64,000 nt of DNA from Omphiscola glabra (lineage: Eukaryota; Mollusca; Gastropoda; Lymnaeidae): contig OZ024798.1 of NCBI GenBank assembly GCA_964017045.1, positions 8,577,793 through 8,641,792 on the forward strand. The letters are read 5' to 3'. The notes under the pieces were generated by a model. The model had not been told where the DNA came from, did not search any database, and saw only the letters and a list, made by a program, of their open reading frames with translations. Each line of letters begins with the position of its first letter. Within the stretch, counting starts at the first letter, position 1. This document shows positions 56,875 to 64,000 of the stretch, piece after piece. The translations under genes and the position numbers were made by a program.

Positions 56875-57050
56875 AAGAGAGAGAGGGGGGGTGGGGAGAG
56901 ATAGAGAAAGGGAAATAGAAAGGGAGAGAGAAAGAGAACGAGAAAAAAAGAGAGAGGAAAGAAAGAGAGCGAGGCTATTAGAGTGACACTAAGAGAAAGA
57001 TAGACATAGATAGAAAAAACCGTAAAAGACATAAAGACACTGACAGAGAA

Positions 57051-57106
<56 letters not shown>

Positions 57107-57112
57107 GGACAG
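56875..57112. repeat. purine-rich (GA)n tract
   Basis: GAGAGA with AAAG interruptions; pure GA at 57045-57102. Confidence 0.93.
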
Positions 57113-57714
57113 ACAGAAATATAAATCTATAAGCACTGTACCCATATTTATACTAATAAAGTTAACCCCAGCCATCGACATATTTTCAACTCGGCGAGAG
57201 TTTAAAAAAACACTCAAAAGTTAATCCCAACTTTCGCGTTGTCCAATAAAGAAACTGGATCCATGAAGTCACCGATGTGGAATCGCGTTTTCTAGTGCGG
57301 CTCGCTTGCCATGAGATTGCTGCGTGTGAAGTGGGAGGGGAGAAGGAAAAGCACGACCATTAAGTAGTGTGTGCCTACAGCGCGTCTTGAGAAACATATC
57401 TACTACGTCACTTCCTCTGTCAGTCCCCCGCTACCCCTCCCCCGCACTCCCCCGCGTGAGTACATTTCTAGGATTCATCGCTTGGTTCTCATCTCACATT
57501 TATCTCGTTTTATTGCCGAGATCTCCAGTACGGAGAGGATGTGACCTATGATATGATGCACCCATCCCCACCGCCTCCCCCTCTTCCATCACCACCCACC
57601 ACCTACGATCTCATCACACCAATAAGAAAACTTAATTTTATTTTACCCCCCCCCCACCACACCTTTTTCCTCGGCTGATTGGCACCAATCCCCTTGTGTT
57701 TACTTTCTTTCTTC

Positions 57715-58345
57715 TCAATGAAACAGATATGTTTTCTTTCTTCTCAATGAAACATGTCTGTTTTCTTTCTTCTCAATGAAACAGGTCTGTTTTCTTTCTT
57801 CTCAATGAAACATGTCTGTTTTCTTTCTTCTCAATGAAACAGTGATGTTTCCTTTCTTCTCAGTGAAACAGTTCTGTTTTCTTTCTTCTCAATGAAACAG
57901 TTCTGTTTTCTTTCTTCTCAATGAAACAGTTCTGTTTTCTTTCTTCTCAATGAAACAGTTCTGTTTTATTTCTTCTCAATGAAACAGGTCTGTTTTCTTT
58001 CTTCTCAATGAAACATGTCTGTTTTCTTTCTTCTCAATGAAACAGTTCTGTTTTCTTTCTTCTCAGTGAAACAGTTCTGTTTTCTTTCTGCTCAGTGAAA
58101 CAGATCTGTTTTCTTTCTTCTCAATGAAACAGTGATGTTTCCTTTCTTCTCAGTGAAACAGTTCTGTTTTCTTTCTTCTCAATGAAACAGGTCTGTTTTC
58201 TTTCTTCTCAATGAAACAGGTCTGTTTTCTTTCTTCTCAATGAAACAGTTCTGTTTCCCTTCTTCTCAGTGAAACAGTTCTGTTTTCTTCCTGCTCAGTG
58301 AAACAGATCTGTTTTCTTTCTTCTCAATGAAACAGATCTGTTTTC
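57715..58345. repeat. minisatellite, 29-bp unit
   Basis: About 22 units containing CTGTTTTCTTTCTTCTCAAT and GAAACAGTT. Sense on the gene strand is purine-rich. Confidence 0.96.
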
Positions 58346-58530
58346 ATCCGTGCCCCATTAACTTGTGTTTTTAATGTAAAAATAAAAACATATTTTAAGT
58401 GTTTTTTTTTGTGGACATATTCCCATATGTTTAACAGGAGAGATAATTTGATCATTTACAATAGTTAATCATATTGCTATTATTGTTATTATTTTTTTAT
58501 TTGTCCCCTGACGAGAACGTTTAGTTAGAC

Positions 58531-58722
58531 CAGTGGTTCTCAACCTTTCTAATGCCGCGACCCTACTAATACAGTTCCTCGTGTTGTGGCGAACCCCCAA
58601 CAACAAACTGATTTTCGTTGTCACTTCATAACTGCGTTTTCCGATAGTCTTATGTAGGCGATCCCCGATAAAGTATCGTTCGACCTCCAAAGGGGTCGCG
58701 ATCCACAGGTTGAGAACCGCTG
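58531..58722 (+). mobile_element. SPIN-like hAT MITE, copy 4
   Basis: 192 bp with ends CAGTGGTTCTCAACC and GGTTGAGAACCGCTG. Flanks AGTTAGAC and AGCTAGAC are a 7/8 match to an 8-bp duplication. The interior retains the GCCGCGACCCT and AAAGGGGTCGCGA-like blocks, with a short internal deletion relative to copy 3. Confidence 0.86.
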
Positions 58723-58892
58723 AGCTAGACACCGTTAAACAAGAATGTAACTGCTTCATTTTTTAAAACTATTATTTTTGTTTCGCCATGTTTCGATTGA
58801 AGACAAGCAATTTATGAAGAAAAAATGGTATAACAAGATATGGGCAAGTTGGAAAGGAAGGTGAATGACACGCCAATCACTTACTGCCTACA

Positions 58893-59069
58893 GTATTTCA
58901 TATGTCAGTATTTCATATGTCAGTATTTCATATGTCAGTATTTCATATGTCAGTATTTCATATGTCAGTATTTCATGTCAGTATTTCATATGTCAGTATT
59001 TCATATGTCAGTATTTCATATGTCAGTATTTCATATGTCAGTATTTCATATGTCAGTATTTCATATGTC
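58893..59069. repeat. minisatellite, 15-bp unit AGTATTTCATATGTC
   Basis: About 12 units, one shortened. It shares the core ATTTCATATGTC with the neighbouring 19-bp array. Confidence 0.96.
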
Positions 59070-59159
59070 CTTTACATTATTGCACACGGCCTACCATATT
59101 TCATGTGACCAACATTATTTCAGGTCCTACATTAGTTCAAATACCTAAATGATTTCACG

Positions 59160-59770
59160 AGTCTTAAATTATTTCATATGTCCTACATTACTTTATATGT
59201 CCTACATTACTGTATATGTCCTACATTGTTTTAAACATCGTAAATTATTTCATATGTCATGTCCTAAATGTGTCCTACACTATAACACATGTCCTGCAGT
59301 AGTTCACATGTCATACGCTATGTCTAATAATGCCGTATGCGACTGATATAGAATACATTATTTCCTATATGTCGTATATAATTTCAATGTCCTACACCAT
59401 TTCATATGTCCTAAACCATTTCATATGTCCTACACCATTTCATATGTCCTACACCATTTCATATGTCCTACACCATTTCATATGTCCTACACCATTTCAT
59501 ATGTCCTACATCATTTCATATGTCCTACACCATTTCATATGTCCTACATCATTTCATATGTCCTACACCATTTCATATGTCCTACACCATTTCATATGTC
59601 CTACACCATTTCATATGTCCTACATCATTTCATATGTCCTACATCATTTCATATGTCCTGCATTGTTTCATATGCCCTACATCATTTCATATGTCCTACA
59701 TCATTTCATGTGTCCTACATCATTTCATATGTCCTACATCATCTCATATGTCCTACATCATGTCATGCTT
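59160..59770. repeat. minisatellite, 19-bp unit CCTACATCATTTCATATGT
   Basis: Degenerate at 59160-59390, then about 20 crisp units at 59393-59770; more decayed words continue to 60075. Confidence 0.94.
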
Positions 59771-59814
59771 ACTAATTTATTTCATATGTCCAACACATTT
59801 TCATATTCCTGGTT

Positions 59815-60000
59815 TGGGTGATGCAGTCTACCGCCTTGTCTCCAAGGAGCTTGATCATATTCCTCGATGTATATTGCCTTGTATTTTCCATTAGCTTGCG
59901 TGTATATTTTGTATTTTTGTGTGTTGTATTTGTACCACGCTTCGAGTCTTAGTTAGTGATGAAGCGTGTTTTTCAAATGAACTTTATTATTATTTCATAC
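59815..60000 (+). mobile_element. possible LINE/SINE 3' end with hairpin and TTATT tail
   Basis: CACGCTTC and GAAGCGTG form an 8-bp stem around a 20-bp loop, followed by TTTTTCAAATGAAC and a TTATTATTATT tail. That layout is typical of a retroelement 3' UTR. No protein homology is visible, so this is inference from structure only. Confidence 0.35.
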
Positions 60001-60069
60001 ATCGTACATTTGCTGTGTCCTACAATATTTTATACTTCCTCCAATATTACAAATGACCTGCAGTAGTTC

Positions 60070-61900
60070 ACAATGCCGTATATTCACGATACAGCACACG
60101 TCATTTGAGTCCATAGGCGCATTATCGATTTAATGAAACAATCTTTTGCCCGTCAATTATCGAGTCTCAATCCCAAAAATTTAATATCTACCCACAATTC
60201 TAACACTGATTCCAAAAATCCCACGAGCGGTTTGCATCAGGGGTGTGTGTATGTGTGGAGGATTTGGGAAAGGGGGGGGGGAGGGATGCTTGCTTGCATG
60301 CGTGCGTGCGTGCAAGCGTGGGTGGGTGATGTTTGATTGTTAGTTTTTTTTTTTTTTGGTGGATAATAACTCCGCTCCGTTGTTATCGTGATAGGTGTAT
60401 AACATTTAATGCGACCCTCCACCACCGGCTCGGATAGCGACGGAGCCGTGCGATAGCGAGTTTCATCAATAAAACTGCAAAGTGTAGCCCGCCGATAAAA
60501 CCGTATGGCCCGGTAGTTTTTCATATTTCATCCCCTCGGCTATCGCCCGTCTGAATGTTTAAGTTTCACAGGAAACCCGGCTCCTGGTTGGTTTAGGGTA
60601 TAATTTAAAGGCCGAGGGGGTCCTCATACTGTGGTGGATGGATCAGGAGTTAGGGGTGCCTTTTAACTAAGGTAAAAAAAAAAATACCTGGACTGACCGG
60701 TACGGAGATGTAAATTGAGTTAAGGTCAATTTTTTTTCGAAGAGAAAGAAGGGATTTTTGGGTAGGGGGTAGGGTGTGGGGGTTGGGGAATGAGTAGTTC
60801 CCAATTTCAATAGCAATTACCCCGACCTCCCTCCGTCCACTTTTGTGTGTGCTGTTGTTGCTTTGGCGCCATCTTTACTTTAGTCCATCTCGTTTTCATG
60901 CACAATTACACAATGAGACACTAATAATTTTTTTTTGATTTGGATATAGTCAGCAGTGTTCCAGCTGGTCTCGTGTGTTTTTTGTCTACGAAACCTATGG
61001 ACATGCAATACATATGTCATGGCACCTTTATAAGCAACAGCGGACCACTGCTATAAATAACAAAATAACAACAAAAGATGTTCATGTTATTACCACTGTC
61101 ACTGTCGTCTATTGTAAGAATTCCATCATGGCGGAGTTGACCCGCCGACCGACTGGCGGCACAGACTATATGACGTTAGACGTGTCGTACTCGCGAGTTT
61201 TTGGGAAAGTGAGAAAAGCTCGATGAAGGAGGAAAAGCGGTTTTGAAATCCCAAGGAGGAGCGTAGGCTGTGCGGCGGTACAAAACTATATCATTGTGTT
61301 AAAATGGCGGCGATGTTGTTGGTTTGATACCGTTAATGACGCCGGGGCGTTGACGGCGACAAAGATAAGGATGATGAAAGGTGCCGATGACTCGCGGATG
61401 ACGGTGTGTCCGCGAGAGTGTTCGGCCATCTCCCGGTCTGCGTGGGAGAGATTCACCGGGGCCCCGAGGGGGTCGGGATAAATGGTATAAAAAAAATATG
61501 AGTGGCACGTGCCAGAGTCGCCCCACCCCCTAACCCTTCCCGTGCTCACGGCGAGGGGCTGAGACTGCCTCATAAATCTCGTGTAGTAAATACAAGAAAA
61601 TTTACGAGCTCTCCGCAGACTCGTTGCAATCCTGGTCGCAGTTGCTTGTTGGCTTTTATTGATGTGTATAAGGGATGGGGCTTATCGGGGGGGGGGGGGA
61701 GATCTAAATATTTTTGTATATATATAATATACATTATAAAAAAGTGGGGGTGGGGGGGTGGGGGTGGCGGTAATCCATCGTGAAGGAGTCTTTCCTTTTG
61801 GCTCGGACTTCTCTGCCTGACAGGGTCAAATTTATCAGAGGGGTGGGCGCGGGGGAGGCTCACGGTGAAACTTGTGTTATGATAATATTTCCCTCGCCAC
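60070..61900. other. unique, partly CpG-rich DNA; possible distal regulatory or 5' exon region
   Basis: 60380-60540 and 61120-61490 are GC- and CpG-rich, free of repeats, and contain AAAATGGCGGC (61301) and ATCATGGCGG (61126), like YY1-type motifs. No protein family is recognised in any frame. Poly-G at 61688. Confidence 0.4.
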
Positions 61901-61952
61901 TAGGTTTATTCACTGATATGACCAAACGAGTTGTCCCGCGGGGAACGACCCC

Positions 61953-61954
<2 letters not shown>

Positions 61955-62020
<66 letters not shown>
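61955..62020. repeat. (GA)n microsatellite
   Basis: About 30 GA dinucleotides. Confidence 0.97.
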
Positions 62021-62021
<1 letters not shown>

Positions 62022-62119
62022 TAGGTTGCTATCCAATTGTAAACCAAATATTAAATAAACCATATTTATAGCGGCCTTAAGAAATAAAAAGATGTGAACC
62101 TAAATATTATTGGTTTCTC

Positions 62120-62292
62120 TGAGTGCAAGCGACGAGATCTCGCGTGAGTGCAGGCGACGAGATCTCGCGTGAGTGCAGGCGACGAGATCTCGCATGAGTG
62201 CAGACGACGAGATCTCGCATGAGTGCAGGCGACGAGATCTCGCATGAGTGCAGGCGACGAGATCTCGCATGAGTGCAGACGACGAGATCTCG
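62120..62292. repeat. minisatellite, 25-bp unit with a CGAGATCTCG palindrome
   Basis: Seven units of GACGAGATCTCGCATGAGTG plus CAGGC-type ends. Confidence 0.95.
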
Positions 62293-62338
62293 CGAAAGTA
62301 TTTCTCGGAGATGCTGGCTGCGCTTCTATGCGAGAGTC

Positions 62339-62452
62339 GGACCTCGATGTGACCTCGATGTGACCTCGATGTGGCCTCGATGTGACCTCGATGTGACCTC
62401 GATGTGACCTTGATGTGACCTCGATGTGACCTTGATGTGACCTCGATGTGGC
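62339..62452. repeat. 11-bp unit GACCTCGATGT
   Basis: About 10 units, with GACCTTGATGT and GGCCTCGATGT variants. It follows the 25-bp array by 45 bp. Confidence 0.95.
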
Positions 62453-62724
62453 GATTCTTGGGAAAAGTTGTGTCTTAAATAGTGGATCATCCAATCCAAT
62501 CTAATCCAATAGGGTGATCGTTTGATTTCAGATGGTTACGGATCACCGCGCACCCCATGAAGTTAAGGGTGTATAACGTTTGAGAAGAAGCGGGGAGGAT
62601 GAGGTTCTGTGGGGCAGACGTTTGAGAATCCTTCACTTTGTTGTGAGTTAGTGCCGAGCTGCCCACTACGGTTCTAACATTTTCTCATGTCTGTCCATGT
62701 ATCTATTGACATCTATCTGCCCTT

Positions 62725-63400
62725 TGTCTGGTACAGCTATCTGCCCCTTTTGCGGTCCATATATCTTCCCGTTTCTGGTATTACGTCCAGCTATCTGCCC
62801 TATTTCTGGTTCAGCTATCTGCCTTTTTCCTGGTCCATCTATCTGCCCTGTATCTGGTCCAGTTATATGCCCTGTGTCTGGTCCATCTATCTGCCTTATG
62901 TATCTGGTCCAGCTATATGCCCTTTTTCTGGTCCAGCTATATGCCATTTATCTGGTCCAGCTATATGCCCTGTATCTGGCCCAGCTATATGCCCTTTATC
63001 TGGTCCAGCTATATGCCTTTTTTCTGGTCCAGCTATATGCCCTTTATCTGGTCCAGCTATATGCCCTGTATCTGGCCCAGCTATCTGCCCTGTATCTGGT
63101 CCAGCTATCTGCCCTGTATCTGGTCCAGCTATCTGCCCTGTATCTGGTCCAGCTATCTACCCTGTATCTGGTCCAGCTATCTGCCATGTATCTGGTCCAG
63201 CTATCTACCCTGTATCTGGTCCAGCTATCTGCCCTGTATCTGGTCCAGCTATCTGCCCTGTATCTGGTCCAGCTATCTGCCCTGTATCTGGTCCAGCTAT
63301 CTGCCCTGTATCTGGTCCAGCTATCTGCCCTGTATCTGGTCCAGCTATCTGCCCTGTATCTGGTCCAGCTATCTGCCCTGTATCTGGTCCAGCTATCTGC
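62725..63400. repeat. minisatellite, 24-bp unit
   Basis: About 28 units containing CTGGTCCAGCTATCTGCCCT and GTAT. The eight-codon period leaves several frames open to 243 residues. Units become more uniform toward the 3' side. Confidence 0.96.
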
Positions 63401-63564
63401 TCAGTCTCCCTGGTCTGAAGAGTAGTGTGTTGCTGTTTACGCTGTTTGAGGACCGATCGTGTCCATTTTTAAGAGTGTAAAAATTCATGGACCGCCAACT
63501 TTGTCAACGTGTGTGTCGTGTGTGCTCGCGTCATCTTTATTAACACAAAACATCACCAGCGATG

Positions 63565-63670
63565 TCCTATTTAAGACTCACCACCACAGTTTACCACAAT
63601 TCACCACAGATCTCCACAATTCCCTACAATTCACCACAGATCACCACAATTCACCACAATTCACCACAGG
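63565..63670. repeat. CACCACAATT/CACCACAGAT short repeat
   Basis: About 10 units of 9-10 bp. Confidence 0.88.
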
Positions 63671-63753
63671 AGATGAAATGAAAACGGATGGCTTTTCTTT
63701 CTTCTTTTGAATTCTTTTCAAAGTTTTGTTGGATTAAACGCCCCTGATTGCGC

Positions 63754-63779
63754 GGGGGGGGGGGGGGGGGGGGGGGGGG
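63754..63779. repeat. 26-nt poly-G tract
   Basis: Uninterrupted G26, flanked by CGC and AAGGGGG. Confidence 0.95.
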
Positions 63780-64000
63780 AAGGGGGATACATATCAAGAT
63801 GGCGGGCAAGATTGAATTCCCTTCCTTGATCTGGCTTAGGTGAGATGACTATCGCCTCCGGCAAGATTATTTTAATCATCTACCAGACCGAAGCGTTTTT
63901 TATTTGTATTCGATACCCTCCCCCTTTTTTCTGACACCATGCGCTCTTCCTCGCCAGCGATGCTCTCCCTTTATTGTGGCGTCTCGATGATCGCTCTCCC

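Noticed and set aside
59330..59894. Frames of 116-163 residues (FHMSYIISYVLH)
   Set aside because: 19-bp minisatellite translated in three frames.
62687..63480. Frames of 187-243 residues
   Set aside because: 24-bp minisatellite; several frames open at once.

Overview
The window is metazoan nuclear DNA: AT-rich, intron-dominated, and packed with minisatellites, G/C homopolymers and small non-autonomous transposons. It carries one clear protein-coding gene, read on the minus strand: the orthologue of PRDM1/Blimp-1, with a PR (SET-like) domain and five C2H2-type zinc fingers. Codon use, the GT-AG introns and the transposon types fit an invertebrate. A lophotrochozoan, most likely a gastropod mollusc, is my best guess, because elements resembling SPIN hAT transposons are known from the snail Lymnaea. 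The sequence alone does not prove the taxon.

prdm1 was rebuilt from five exons on the minus strand: 53103-52937, 29056-28937, 26033-25793, 18427-17724 and 17158-15161. All junctions are GT-AG, all phases agree, and the joined model is 1074 residues. The introns are 23,880, 2,903, 7,365 and 565 bp. Residues 1 to about 170 hold the conserved N-terminus and PR domain. Residues of about 175-680 are Ser/Pro-rich linker, and 692-826 are the five fingers, all in one exon. A non-coding or coding exon further upstream (above 53103) probably exists but was not identified.

The rest is intronic and flanking DNA. About 40 separate tandem arrays (unit 11-50 bp) occur, roughly one every 1.5 kb, and several show higher-order duplication. 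These arrays give most of the long open frames in the window; none looks like a real protein.

Dispersed elements include four SPIN-like hAT MITEs (161-355, 28712-28897, 48143-48339, 58531-58722), of which three have 8-bp target-site duplications. Two copies of a second hAT-type MITE (21553-21733, 30870-31055) have perfect 8-bp duplications, and one of them is nested in a larger inverted-repeat element. There is also a related family ending in TACGCC(A/T/C)CTG, a long palindromic element (42225-42530), and two LINE 3' ends in opposite orientation (6261-6740 and 7735-7880).

Region by region: 1-15 kb is downstream flank with arrays, LINE and MITE debris and one weak small-peptide ORF. 15.1-18.4 kb holds the two large 3' exons. 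18.4-25.8 kb is an array-filled intron. 25.8-29.1 kb holds the two PR-domain exons. 29.1-52.9 kb is the giant intron, with candidate regulatory blocks near 33.6 and 36.7 kb. 52.9-53.1 kb is the first recognised coding exon. 53.1-64 kb is upstream or 5' intronic sequence, with arrays and a CpG-rich unique block near 61.1-61.5 kb.
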